Positions 7,949-15,527 of a stretch of DNA of 34,243 nucleotides are shown one piece after another (positions within the stretch are counted from its first letter, which is position 1; every line of letters starts with the position of its first letter). The DNA is taken from assembly GCA_017461225.1 (NCBI GenBank), contig JAFTYV010000004.1, positions 1-34,243 of the forward strand, given 5' to 3'. The position numbers were made by a program, and so were the translations under genes. The notes beneath the pieces were generated by a model. The model saw only the letters and a list, made by a program, of their open reading frames with translations, made no database searches and had not been told where the DNA came from. This DNA is from Candidatus Methanomethylophilaceae archaeon. Lineage in GTDB: Archaea; Thermoplasmatota; Thermoplasmata; Methanomassiliicoccales; Methanomethylophilaceae.

Positions 7949-8524
7949 CGGCACACCTCGTCATACCCATCATCCACCCTGTATTAAATCAGGGCGGTGG
8001 AAGGTTGCATGGCGGTGCCACGAGGGAATCACCTGGTGATGACGGGGATACGATGGTATGATGTTCAACAATGCTGTGCCGTATGCGGCCTGCCGCCTCC
8101 GGAGGAACCGTGCACGGTCCGACGGGAACACGGATCGGAGATCGATGATGGTTCCGTGCACCGGACATCGTATGCACCATCCGATGTGTCCCCAGCTCAC
8201 AACTGGACCATGGGTCACGGACGAGCTAGACATGAACCGGGAAACCATCTGCAGGATGACCCCATCCGATCGTGATGCATACGGTTTCATGGGATCATCG
8301 AGGTCTGGAAGACCCGGTTCCGCCAAGGGCACGTGGATGGGGATCGGATCCCCGGTCCTGTGGGTGCATGGTACATGGTTCACAGTCGGATCCGATCGGA
8401 ACCGCCGGTCTGACACCAGGTCCATCTCCGGACCATGGTCCGGAAGTGAGCTGGGACGGCAGCGACATCGGCCGGTACATCCATGTCATCGGCCTCCTGT
8501 GCCGCGGCGACGTCGACGACATCC
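7949..8524. other. gene-free stretch (about 575 bp)
   Basis: Open frames exist on both strands but none has the strong G/C third-position bias of neighbouring genes, a promoter-start pairing or recognisable motifs. It holds many CGGATC and CCATGG-like words and one long palindrome (8427-8444). Probably decayed accessory DNA. Confidence 0.5.
8427..8444. repeat. 18-bp perfect palindrome
   Basis: TCCGGACCATGGTCCGGA is self-complementary over 18 bases with no loop. It stands in DNA with no gene; a dimeric protein site or chance are both possible. Confidence 0.4.
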
Positions 8525-9115
8525 TCAGGAACGGTCCGGTAGCTCCACGACCACGTCCAGCGGATCGCCGGATTCCAACTTGACCGTGAACACCAACCTG
8601 CCCCCATCCCCGTACACGAGACCGGACGGTTCCATCGAGATCATGACGGTGTAGTCCCCCGGAACGCGGCTGTCGTCATCGCGACCTATGACGACCTGTG
8701 TGTACCCCGTGATCTTCGCGACGGTGCTGAAATCCACACCGGGCAATGTGCCCCAGATGTCGTCGGACCAGATGGGGCCGTAATCGGTCATGATGTCGGT
8801 CACGCCGAACTCCCCTGGGATCCTGACGAGCAGCAACTCGTTGTACCACGTGGGATGCACCTCGTCGTAATGGAGGTCCAACGTGAGGAATCCCGACAGC
8901 CCCAGGTCGTTCTCGTACAGCACGATCCTGCCCTCCACGTAGGCGCCGTCCGACGTCTCATGACGGAACGTCTCCGTCACCGGTACCCCGTGGATGTCGG
9001 GGCCGGATCCATCGTCCGGATCGTCGGGGGAGCCGTCCGACACCAGGAGGAACGCCGCGACCGATGCGACGATCAGGGCCGTGAACAGCAGCACGACCCT
9101 CTCCGACGCCCTCAT
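8525..9115 (-). CDS. secreted/anchored protein, paralogue of its upstream neighbour
   Basis: A 196-residue protein with an N-terminal hydrophobic helix (residues about 7-25) and a hydrophilic beta-rich body. It aligns along most of its length with the upstream gene product: TETF-x5-(G)AYV-x-G-x-IVLYE, the LHYDE/FHYEE segment, IP-EF--TD-MTDY, and a C-terminal beta region. Start codon and upstream stop overlap as ATGA, so the two are one operon made by tandem duplication. No known family recognised; an extracellular, single-domain protein is inferred. Confidence 0.72.
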   Translation of the reverse strand: MRASERVVLLFTALIVASVAAFLLVSDGSPDDPDDGSGPDIHGVPVTETFRHETSDGAYVEGRIVLYENDLGLSGFLTLDLHYDEVHPTWYNELLLVRIPGEFGVTDIMTDYGPIWSDDIWGTLPGVDFSTVAKITGYTQVVIGRDDDSRVPGDYTVMISMEPSGLVYGDGGRLVFTVKLESGDPLDVVVELPDRS

Positions 9116-9678
9116 GATCGCTCCCCGTCCAGTGGCAGTTCGATGACAGGTCTCACGATGTTGTCCGAGTGGAGACCGATCATGAACTCAAGCACCCCGT
9201 CACTCTCGTCGATGTCCCCGAACTCCTCGAATTCCACGACAACACAGTACCCTCCGGGATGGAAACCAGCAAAGGACCAAGACGACCCGATGTACACGGC
9301 ATGGAAGTAACCCGGTACCCTGTCGGCGACGATCTTCCCAGGTTCGTCGTAGTCCGTCATTACGTCTGTGATTAGGAACTCGTCCGGGATGCACACGGTC
9401 AGACCGTAGTCGTCCATCTCGGGGGTCAGCTCCTCGTAGTGGAAGTACGCGGAGAGCACACCCGACATCCCATCGGGTTCCTCGTACAGCACGATCTCAC
9501 CGTCCACGTACGCCCCCTCGGGCGTGTCGATGTGGAACGTCTCCGTCGCCGTGACATGCCATACATCCGGCCATGGGTAGTCGTACGGGTCGAACTCCTC
9601 GCCCCTGTTCCCCTGTACCCAGAGGACGGATGCGGTGACGATGATCGCCACGACAGCAATCACCCCGATGGATTTCAT
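9112..9678 (-). CDS. secreted/anchored protein, first of a tandem paralogous pair
   Basis: A 188-residue protein with signal/anchor helix at residues about 3-21, then an acidic beta-rich domain shared with the downstream gene (see TETF, GAYVDGEIVLYE, IPDEFLITDVMTDY). It contains two Cys in the mature part. AAGGAAG lies 5 nt upstream of the ATG, an SD-like sequence, and a weak A+T box lies about 35 bp upstream. Function unknown. The protein at 20259-21140 has a similar layout and may be a distant relative. Confidence 0.72.
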   Translation of the reverse strand: MKSIGVIAVVAIIVTASVLWVQGNRGEEFDPYDYPWPDVWHVTATETFHIDTPEGAYVDGEIVLYEEPDGMSGVLSAYFHYEELTPEMDDYGLTVCIPDEFLITDVMTDYDEPGKIVADRVPGYFHAVYIGSSWSFAGFHPGGYCVVVEFEEFGDIDESDGVLEFMIGLHSDNIVRPVIELPLDGERS

Positions 9679-10179
9679 CGTTCTTCCTTTGATGGTGAAA
9701 ACCAGATCCCTTATGTCATCAACTCCTCTGGATGTTGGATGTAACCTCAGATAACGGCGATGACCGCCGATAACAGGAGCATTTGTCTGTGGTTCATTTC
9801 GATGTACGTCCTTCCGAACCCGTCACGATTCGGATCAGATGCCAGTCAAACAGGTGGTTCTTCACAACCAAGGTGAGGAGAAATGATACGGTATTTCAAC
9901 GGATGGGGTTGTTAGATGCAATGGATGGAAGTACCATGTCGTGTTGCGGTTTCAGCCAATCCCGACCATGTTCCCGACTCCGTTTCACGACAGATGCCGT
10001 GCGGAGCGGACCGTACCGCATCTCGGAACACGCCAGTGGATGCACGGGGTCGGCACCTGTGGGGCGTTGATCACGGGGCTGGTGCACGATCCTCATCGCG
10101 ACCATGGGTACGGTGATATCCGCGGACATGCATCCCGTGACGAGCCCATGATCATCGTTGACAGAGAGGTCGGTTTGGT
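9679..10179. other. gene-free stretch (about 500 bp)
   Basis: No frame with coding bias. It holds the promoter of the secreted pair at its left end and, at its right end, leads into the orphan gene at 10180. A small hairpin (CGGCG-ATGA-CCGCCG, about 9753-9768) is visible; I see nothing else. Confidence 0.45.
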
Positions 10180-11124
10180 ATGATATTGACGGATGTGCCC
10201 CTGGAGGACCATGTGCGCGTACTCCCGCCGCTCAAGTCCCCAGCCCCGTTGTTCGAGTACAGGCCGAATTCCGGGATACTCCTCGGTATGGACGCGTTCG
10301 ATCCGCAGGAGTACACCGACAGGCTCGTCGACGGCTGCATGGGGTGGACGAGGTTCGACCGCAGATTGGCCGGATCCGTGCAGGGCATCCTGTCACCCGA
10401 CAGGCGCAGGACCTCCGCCCGTGTGGACAGGGTCCTCGGGACGGATGTCGGGATGTGGAACGCGTACATCCCGACGGTCGGACACGGACACGGGACCGAT
10501 CCCGAGACGCTCATGTACGTCTACAGGTACCTGGGCGGTTACGGCGGGACCATCGTCCTCTGCAACCAGAGGCACATGCCCCTCCTCGACGACGAGGTTT
10601 CGGTAGCCCGCATCGACATCTCCAGGAGGGGTCCCGGGGACACGCCGGTGAAGAACGCCGACAACATCCTCGGGGATGGGGCGTACATATTCACACGCTC
10701 GGATCCCACGACGGTCCACAACACGCGGATCCTCGACCGCATGGGCACGGACCCGGTGCATCCGGACAGGTGGTTCCTCCACATCCCCATGGATGGGATC
10801 GATCTCGGGGGGTTGATGGATGCATGCGGGGACTCGGTACGTTTCGTGAGCGTCTACGGCAGGGAGACCATGGTCGGGACCTCCCGTCACGGGAACACCC
10901 CGCACGAGCCGTTGGAGGTGGTCGACCTCCGGATCGACGATCCCGGAACTCCTCTGTGGGAGAGGTCGTCACGTTGTTGTGGTACCAGCGGGTTCTCCGG
11001 ATGCAGGGTCGTCGGGTACCTCCTGTACATGGGGTGTTCGGACTGCCGCCTGCGTACCATGGGGATGGCCGGGGCGGGCACCTCTCCGGGGACGTTCGGT
11101 CTGGCGGCGATCGTGGACATGTGA
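10180..11124 (+). CDS. orphan protein with Cys-rich C-terminus
   Basis: A 314-residue, soluble-looking protein of no family I recognise. Coding bias is good. Near the C-terminus five Cys lie close together in RCCGTSGFSGC...GCSDC, a possible metal or Fe-S site. No signal peptide or membrane helix. No clear SD or box A precedes the ATG, so the start is uncertain; ATG at 10288 is an alternative. Part of its 3' half is repeated, with a 195-bp deletion, at 12201-12372, so the gene has been duplicated locally. An MntA/HepT pair lies between the gene and the remnant. Confidence 0.6.
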   Translation: MILTDVPLEDHVRVLPPLKSPAPLFEYRPNSGILLGMDAFDPQEYTDRLVDGCMGWTRFDRRLAGSVQGILSPDRRRTSARVDRVLGTDVGMWNAYIPTVGHGHGTDPETLMYVYRYLGGYGGTIVLCNQRHMPLLDDEVSVARIDISRRGPGDTPVKNADNILGDGAYIFTRSDPTTVHNTRILDRMGTDPVHPDRWFLHIPMDGIDLGGLMDACGDSVRFVSVYGRETMVGTSRHGNTPHEPLEVVDLRIDDPGTPLWERSSRCCGTSGFSGCRVVGYLLYMGCSDCRLRTMGMAGAGTSPGTFGLAAIVDM

Positions 11125-11142
11125 TGTCCGCCTCGACCTCTG

Positions 11143-11150
11143 TTTATATA
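11143..11150 (+). promoter_or_regulatory. box A of the mntA-hepT operon
   Basis: TTTATATA, centred 26 bp before the ATG at 11173 and 20 bp before the alternative ATG at 11167, so it favours the later start. Confidence 0.6.
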
Positions 11151-11172
11151 GCGCGAACGCCATCCCATGATC

Positions 11173-11478
11173 ATGGGTGAAGTGAGGGAGTACACGTTCG
11201 AGGAGCTCTGTCTGATAGTCGGAGCAGTAGCTGCCCGTCATGGGATGATCCGCGTGTACCTCTTCGGTTCTAGGGCCCGTGGCGACAACTGCCCGAACAG
11301 CGACTACGACTTCTGTATCCTGACGCCAGATGACTATGGTCTCTTCGAGGTCGGAGGTTTCTATGTGGACCTCAGGGATGCCCTCGGTGCGGAGATCGAC
11401 GTTGTCTGCGAGGAATCCCTCACGGACGACTTCAGCAGAGAGGTCCTCAGGGACAGGAGACTGCTCTATGAAGCATGA
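11173..11478 (+). CDS. mntA: MntA-type nucleotidyltransferase antitoxin
   Basis: A 101-residue minimal nucleotidyltransferase with intact GSx10DxD signature (Gly32-Ser33 in FGSRARGD, Asp44 and Asp46 in SDYDF). In studied MntA-HepT systems MntA transfers AMP groups to a Tyr of the HepT RNase and so silences it. The downstream gene is a canonical HepT overlapping by 11 nt. A start two codons earlier (11167) is possible; the box A spacing favours 11173. Less GC-rich than the core genes, consistent with acquisition. Antitoxin role inferred but well supported by the pair. Confidence 0.87.
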   Translation: MGEVREYTFEELCLIVGAVAARHGMIRVYLFGSRARGDNCPNSDYDFCILTPDDYGLFEVGGFYVDLRDALGAEIDVVCEESLTDDFSREVLRDRRLLYEA

Positions 11479-11830
11479 TCTTGAGAACATCGAGGCTATC
11501 CTGGAGTACTGTGACGGAATCCTGGCCACCAGGGATCTGTACGGTGACGATACTGAGGACTTCATGGAAAGCCTACAATACCAGTGGAGCACAGCGTTCG
11601 GTATCCTGCAGATAGGCGAGGCTGTGAAGAGACTGTCCTCGCAACTCTTAGAGAGATACCTGGACGTACCATGGTCCGAAATAGCAGGAATGCGCGACCG
11701 TGCTGCGCACCAGTACCACAATAACGACCTTGTCAAACAGTGGAACACCATCCAGAAGGATATTCCCGTACTCAAGGAGAGATGTCTGAAGATCAAACAG
11801 GATCTCGAATCCGAATGGGAAAGCGACTGA
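11468..11830 (+). CDS. hepT: HepT-type HEPN RNase toxin
   Basis: A 120-residue, all-helical HEPN (DUF86) protein with the catalytic Rx4HxY motif intact: Arg76, His81 and Tyr83 in MRDRAAHQY. The motif forms the RNase site across a dimer, and the Tyr is the residue modified by MntA in studied systems. Length and the segment QIGEAVKRLS are typical. It overlaps mntA by 11 nt with start ATGAAGCATGA, giving coupled translation. Probable defence or stability module in an otherwise decayed stretch. Confidence 0.88.
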   Translation: MKHDLENIEAILEYCDGILATRDLYGDDTEDFMESLQYQWSTAFGILQIGEAVKRLSSQLLERYLDVPWSEIAGMRDRAAHQYHNNDLVKQWNTIQKDIPVLKERCLKIKQDLESEWESD

Positions 11831-12200
11831 TACGCATCACCTCCTCCGTCCCCCCTTCTGAATGCTTCGCACTGCCTCCGGAGGAATTTCCCATCGGGTT
11901 CGTCGAGGGGAACGTCCATGATCAGGTCGCCGCTGTCCGGGAGCCTGAAACCGAAGGTCGGCAACATGGTCCGACAAGGGGTGCGGCTCTCTGAACGTAC
12001 ATTAAAAGGACACAGATGTACCCTCAATGGTCGCTTAGACCCAGATCCGAAACATCGATATCCGAAGCACCGGTAGCGGACCGTCTGACATGACCGTGTT
12101 CGCCATCCCCGTCGACCAGCCCAGACCATGGGGCACCCTCGGGTTCCCTCTCATCGTTTTGTTACGATGTTCAGGACATCGGCAAGCGATGCATCGGGGG

Positions 12201-12372
12201 ACCCAGGGCATCCGGACAGTTGGTTCCTCCACATCCCCACGGACGGGATCGATCTCGGGGGGCTGATGGATGCATGTGGGGACTCGGTCCGTTCCGTGAG
12301 CGTTTAAGGCAGGGGGCAATGGCCGGGGCGGGCACCTCTCCGGGGACGTTCGGTCTGGCGGCGATCGTGGAT
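12201..12372 (+). pseudogene. internally deleted remnant of the orphan gene at 10180
   Basis: Positions 12201-12314 match 10751-10864 with few substitutions, and 12315-12372 match about 11060-11118; the intervening 195 bp of the parent are missing. A TAA in the parental frame arises at 12303-12307, so it is not translatable as the parent. It documents a local duplication followed by decay, with mntA-hepT between the two copies. Confidence 0.8.
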
Positions 12373-12410
12373 GCGCGAGGCCCACTCCGATCCAGGGCGG
12401 GGGTGGTCTC

Positions 12411-12419
12411 CATATACCA
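12411..12419 (+). promoter_or_regulatory. box A of rrf2
   Basis: CCATATACC centred about 24 bp before the ATG at 12439, within 40 bp of the pseudogene remnant. Confidence 0.5.
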
Positions 12420-12438
12420 CCGTCGCGATTCCCCATCG

Positions 12439-12879
12439 ATGAAGGTCTCCACCCGTGGAAGGTATGCGGTGCGCATGATGTTGGATGTGGCCATCCACGA
12501 CAGGGAGGGTCCCGTGAGCTTCAGGAGCGTATCGTCCCGTCAGGGGATATCCGTGAAGTACATGGAGCAGATCGTCCCGCTGCTCGTGGGTGTAGGGTTC
12601 CTAAAGGGGGTCCGTGGCGCCCAGGGGGGATACGTGCTGGTCGGTGAACCCTCGGATTACACCGTGGGCATGATCCTTCGTGCCACGGAGGGGTCCATAA
12701 GCCCCGCACCGTGTCTCGACGGGGACTGCTCCTGCGGGCTGACCGGCCCGTGTCCGACCAGATCGCTATGGGACCGCCTCGACGCCGCCGTCAGGGAGAT
12801 CGTGGACAACACGACCCTGCAGGACCTCATAGACGAGTACGACAGGGCCGGAGTCCAGGTCATAGAAACGATTGAATGA
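12439..12879 (+). CDS. Rrf2-family (IscR/CymR-like) transcription regulator
   Basis: A 146-residue regulator with the Rrf2 signature: N-terminal MKVSTRGRYAVRMMLDVA, winged helix with ISVKYMEQIVPLLVGVGFLKGVRGAQGGY, then a Cys cluster at residues 92, 97, 99 and 105 (close to Cys92/98/104 that hold the [2Fe-2S] cluster in IscR), so it probably senses Fe-S or sulfur status. It converges on cysK of the metY-iscSU-cysK operon. Rrf2 proteins such as IscR and CymR regulate exactly these pathways. Candidate operators are the related dyads at 16902-16917 and 18600-18615; that link is inferred. Confidence 0.9.
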   Translation: MKVSTRGRYAVRMMLDVAIHDREGPVSFRSVSSRQGISVKYMEQIVPLLVGVGFLKGVRGAQGGYVLVGEPSDYTVGMILRATEGSISPAPCLDGDCSCGLTGPCPTRSLWDRLDAAVREIVDNTTLQDLIDEYDRAGVQVIETIE

Positions 12880-12881
12880 TC

Positions 12882-12912
12882 GCACCGGGGGGAGGCCACC
12901 CCGGTGCTTTTT
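12882..12912. terminator. terminator between rrf2 and cysK
   Basis: Perfect 9-bp stem GCACCGGGG / CCCCGGTGC with 8-nt loop followed by TTTTT on the plus strand, just after the rrf2 stop. It may also serve cysK, which ends 9 bp further on from the other side. Confidence 0.75.
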
Positions 12913-12920
12913 ACGACCGC

Positions 12921-13862
12921 TCACCCGGTCGTGTTGAACATCGCGGACGAGAGGTACCTCTCCCCCGTGTCCGCGAGGAGGGCCACGATGGTCTTGCCCT
13001 CGTTCTCGGGCCTCTTGGCGAGCTGGATGGCGGTCCACAGGGCGGCACCGGAGGATATGCCCACCAGGACACCCTCCTTGCGTGCGATCTCGCGTCCCGT
13101 CTCGAACGCATCCTCGTCCCTCACCCTGACGATCTCGTCGTAGACGTCCGTGTCGAGGACGTCCGGGACGAACCCGGCCCCTATGCCCTGGATCTTATGG
13201 GGTCCCGGTCTGCCCTCGGAGAGCACCGGTGAGCTGTCCGGCTCCACCGCAACGACCCTGATGTCCGGGTTCCTGGACTTCAGGTAGCTCCCGACACCGG
13301 TGATGGTGCCGCCTGTCCCGACGCCCGCCACGAACACGTCCACGGTCCCGTCGGTGTCATCCCAGATCTCCGGGCCAGTGGTCTCGTGATGCACACGCGG
13401 GTTCACCTCGTTTGAGAACTGCCTCGGCTGGAAGCTTCCGGGCGTCTCCGCGGCGATCCTCTCGGCCGCCTCTATCGCGCCCTTCATGCCCTTGGATCCC
13501 TCGGTGAGGACCAGTTCCGCACCGTACGCCTTCAGGATGTTCCTGCGTTCGACGCTCATCGTCTCGGGCATGGTCAGTATGATCCTGTAGCCCTTTGCGG
13601 CCGCCACGGATGCGAGTCCGATGCCGGTGTTCCCCGATGTGGGCTCCACGATCACCGATCCCGGTTTCAGGAGTCCGCGTTCCTCCGCATCGTCCACCAT
13701 GGCCTTGGCTATCCTGTCCTTCACGCTTCCCGCGGGGTTGAACAGCTCCAGTTTCACCAGGACCCTGGCCTTCAACCCGTTCTCCTCCTCGATCCTCTTC
13801 AGCTCCAACAGGGGTGTGTGCCCCACCAGTTCTGTCACGTTTCCATATGTCCTCATCTTCAT
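12921..13862 (-). CDS. cysK: cysteine synthase A (O-acetylserine sulfhydrylase)
   Basis: A 313-residue fold-type II PLP enzyme making cysteine from O-acetylserine and sulfide. Family features are clear: [22 protein letters not shown] with PLP lysine Lys48, [11 protein letters not shown] for the substrate carboxylate, and [10 protein letters not shown] for the PLP phosphate. It is the last gene of metY-iscS-iscU-cysK and overlaps iscU by 4 nt. Some archaeal homologues accept O-phosphoserine or also act as cystathionine synthases, so substrate is not certain from sequence. Confidence 0.93.
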   Translation of the reverse strand: MKMRTYGNVTELVGHTPLLELKRIEEENGLKARVLVKLELFNPAGSVKDRIAKAMVDDAEERGLLKPGSVIVEPTSGNTGIGLASVAAAKGYRIILTMPETMSVERRNILKAYGAELVLTEGSKGMKGAIEAAERIAAETPGSFQPRQFSNEVNPRVHHETTGPEIWDDTDGTVDVFVAGVGTGGTITGVGSYLKSRNPDIRVVAVEPDSSPVLSEGRPGPHKIQGIGAGFVPDVLDTDVYDEIVRVRDEDAFETGREIARKEGVLVGISSGAALWTAIQLAKRPENEGKTIVALLADTGERYLSSAMFNTTG

Positions 13863-14299
13863 TCCTCCTCGTCGTGTACGTCCTTCTTCGGTCTCCTAAG
13901 ACCCTCTATCGTTATTCCGTTCTTCTCCGCATAGTCCCACAGTGCCGCATGCACGGCCTCCTCGGCCAGCAGGGAGCAGTGGACCTTGACCTGTGGGAGC
14001 CCGTCGAGGGCCTCCATCACGGCCTTGTTTGTGACCTTCAGCGCTTCCTGGATGGTCTTCCCTTTCACCATCTCGGTCGCCATGCTGCTGGTCGCCACCG
14101 CCGCCCCGCATCCGAATGTCTTGAACTTGCAGTCCCTTATGACCTGGGTCTCGTGGTCGATGTCCAGGTATATCCTCATGATGTCCCCGCACTTCGCGTT
14201 CCCCACGGTCCCGACCCCGTCGGCGCCTTCTATCTCGCCTACGTTGCGCGGGTTCGTGAAGTGGTCCATCACCTTCTCGCTGTACACTCCGTCGTACAT
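13859..14299 (-). CDS. iscU: IscU/NifU-type Fe-S scaffold
   Basis: A 146-residue scaffold with the three cluster Cys at 37 (NAKCGD), 64 (FGCGAA) and 108 (HCSLLA), and Asp39 after the first. It receives sulfur from the cysteine desulfurase encoded just upstream and builds [2Fe-2S]/[4Fe-4S] clusters. The N-terminal [21 protein letters not shown] is diagnostic. The C-terminal 20 residues are charged and extend beyond the core. It overlaps cysK by 4 nt and follows iscS by 4 nt. Confidence 0.94.
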   Translation of the reverse strand: MYDGVYSEKVMDHFTNPRNVGEIEGADGVGTVGNAKCGDIMRIYLDIDHETQVIRDCKFKTFGCGAAVATSSMATEMVKGKTIQEALKVTNKAVMEALDGLPQVKVHCSLLAEEAVHAALWDYAEKNGITIEGLRRPKKDVHDEEE

Positions 14300-14303
14300 T
14301 CGA

Positions 14304-15500
14304 TCATCCTCTGGTCTCTTCTCCGTTCTTGATATGGTCCTCGTAGAGGGGCGACATCGCCCTCAGCCTGCCGACGACCTCCTTCAACACGTCCACCGTG
14401 CGGTCGATCTCCCCCAACGTGTTCCGAGGGGACACCGTGAACCTGAGCGACCCGTGCGCGGTCGCATGGTCCAGACCGATGGCCAGCAGCACATGGGACG
14501 GGTCCAGCGACCCCGATGCGCAGGCGGATCCGGTGGACACGCAGATCCCGTTCATGGCCATGGACATCAGCAGTGCCTCGCCCTCGACGAACGCGAAGCT
14601 AATGTTCGCGTTCCCCGGGAGCCTGGACGACGGGTGTCCGTTCAGCCTGGTGTACGGGATCTCGCTGAGGATCCTCGATACGAGGTGGTCCCTCAGCGTC
14701 CTCTCGTGCTCCGAGTCCGCCGCCATGCCCGCTCCGGCCAGTTCCGCGGCCCTCCCGAAACCCACCACGCCGGGTACGTTCGTCGTACCTCCGCGGATGC
14801 CGCGCTCCTGCTCCCCGCCGTGTATGAGCGGGTCGAGGTGCACGCCCTTCCTCACGTAGAGGAACCCGACACCCTTGGGTCCGCCGAGCTTGTGCGCGCT
14901 GGCGCTCAGGAGGTCGATGTTGTCCCTCGTGACGTCCAGGTCGACCTGTCCGTACGCCTGGACGGCATCCGTGTGGAACAGCACGCCGTGGTCGCGGGCG
15001 ATCCCGCCTATCTCGCGGATGGGCTGGATCGTCCCGATCTCGTTGTTGGCGGCCATCACCGAGACGACCGCGGTGTCGGGCCGTATGCTGGCCTCGACCA
15101 CGGCCGGGTCGACGAGTCCGTCCCGGTCCACGGGGAGGTACGTCACCTCGACCCCCATGGACTTCAGGTGGGAGCATGTGTTCAGGATGGCGTGGTGCTC
15201 GATGGAGGACACGATCACGTGCCTCCCGCGCGGATGCGGTCCCAGGACGGCCGATTTCAGCGCCCAGTTGTCGGACTCCGACCCTCCGGACGTGAAGTAG
15301 ATCTCCGACGGATCCGCTCCGATGAGGGATGCGACGGATTCCCTGGCGTGTGCGACCGCATCCCTGGGCGTCCTGCCCATGGGGTGTATGCTCGCCGGGT
15401 TCCCGTACTCCCCCGTGAGGTAGGGCAGCATCGCATCCAGGACCTCTCCGCGGAGGGGGGTCGTGGACGCGTTGTCGAGGTAGATCGTGTCAGGTGCCAT
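14304..15500 (-). CDS. iscS: cysteine desulfurase (IscS/NifS)
   Basis: A 398-residue PLP enzyme that takes sulfur from cysteine for Fe-S assembly. Seen: YLDNASTTP at the N-terminus, SSIEHHAI, HTDAVQAYGQ, PLP lysine Lys204 in SASAHKLGGPKG, and the catalytic Cys in STGSACASGSLDPS. The start at 15500 is chosen over an ATG seven codons upstream because GGAGG lies 8 nt before it. Lies 27 bp after metY and 4 bp before iscU in one operon. Confidence 0.94.
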   Translation of the reverse strand: MAPDTIYLDNASTTPLRGEVLDAMLPYLTGEYGNPASIHPMGRTPRDAVAHARESVASLIGADPSEIYFTSGGSESDNWALKSAVLGPHPRGRHVIVSSIEHHAILNTCSHLKSMGVEVTYLPVDRDGLVDPAVVEASIRPDTAVVSVMAANNEIGTIQPIREIGGIARDHGVLFHTDAVQAYGQVDLDVTRDNIDLLSASAHKLGGPKGVGFLYVRKGVHLDPLIHGGEQERGIRGGTTNVPGVVGFGRAAELAGAGMAADSEHERTLRDHLVSRILSEIPYTRLNGHPSSRLPGNANISFAFVEGEALLMSMAMNGICVSTGSACASGSLDPSHVLLAIGLDHATAHGSLRFTVSPRNTLGEIDRTVDVLKEVVGRLRAMSPLYEDHIKNGEETRG

Positions 15501-15527
15501 CTCAGCGCCTCCGCCGGTCACGGCGTC

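Larger units (their letters stand above)
11831..12438. other. gene-poor stretch with remnants
   Basis: No intact gene. On the minus strand codons from the ATG at 11967 to about 11845 read like a coding fragment (MLPTFGFRLPDSGDLIMDV...) with a TTTTAATG box A upstream (12001-12010), then run antisense into hepT; perhaps a truncated gene. A deleted copy of the orphan gene follows at 12201-12372, then the rrf2 promoter. Confidence 0.45.

Noticed and set aside
7977-8300. CRISPR or tandem repeat array
   Set aside because: Several GGATC and CATGG words recur but without constant spacing or length.
8058-8654. 198-codon plus-strand open frame in the gene-poor stretch
   Set aside because: Its translation is rich in Arg, Pro, His and Ser, typical of an antisense or non-coding frame in GC-rich DNA. 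It runs into the antisense of the secreted protein gene and has no promoter or SD.
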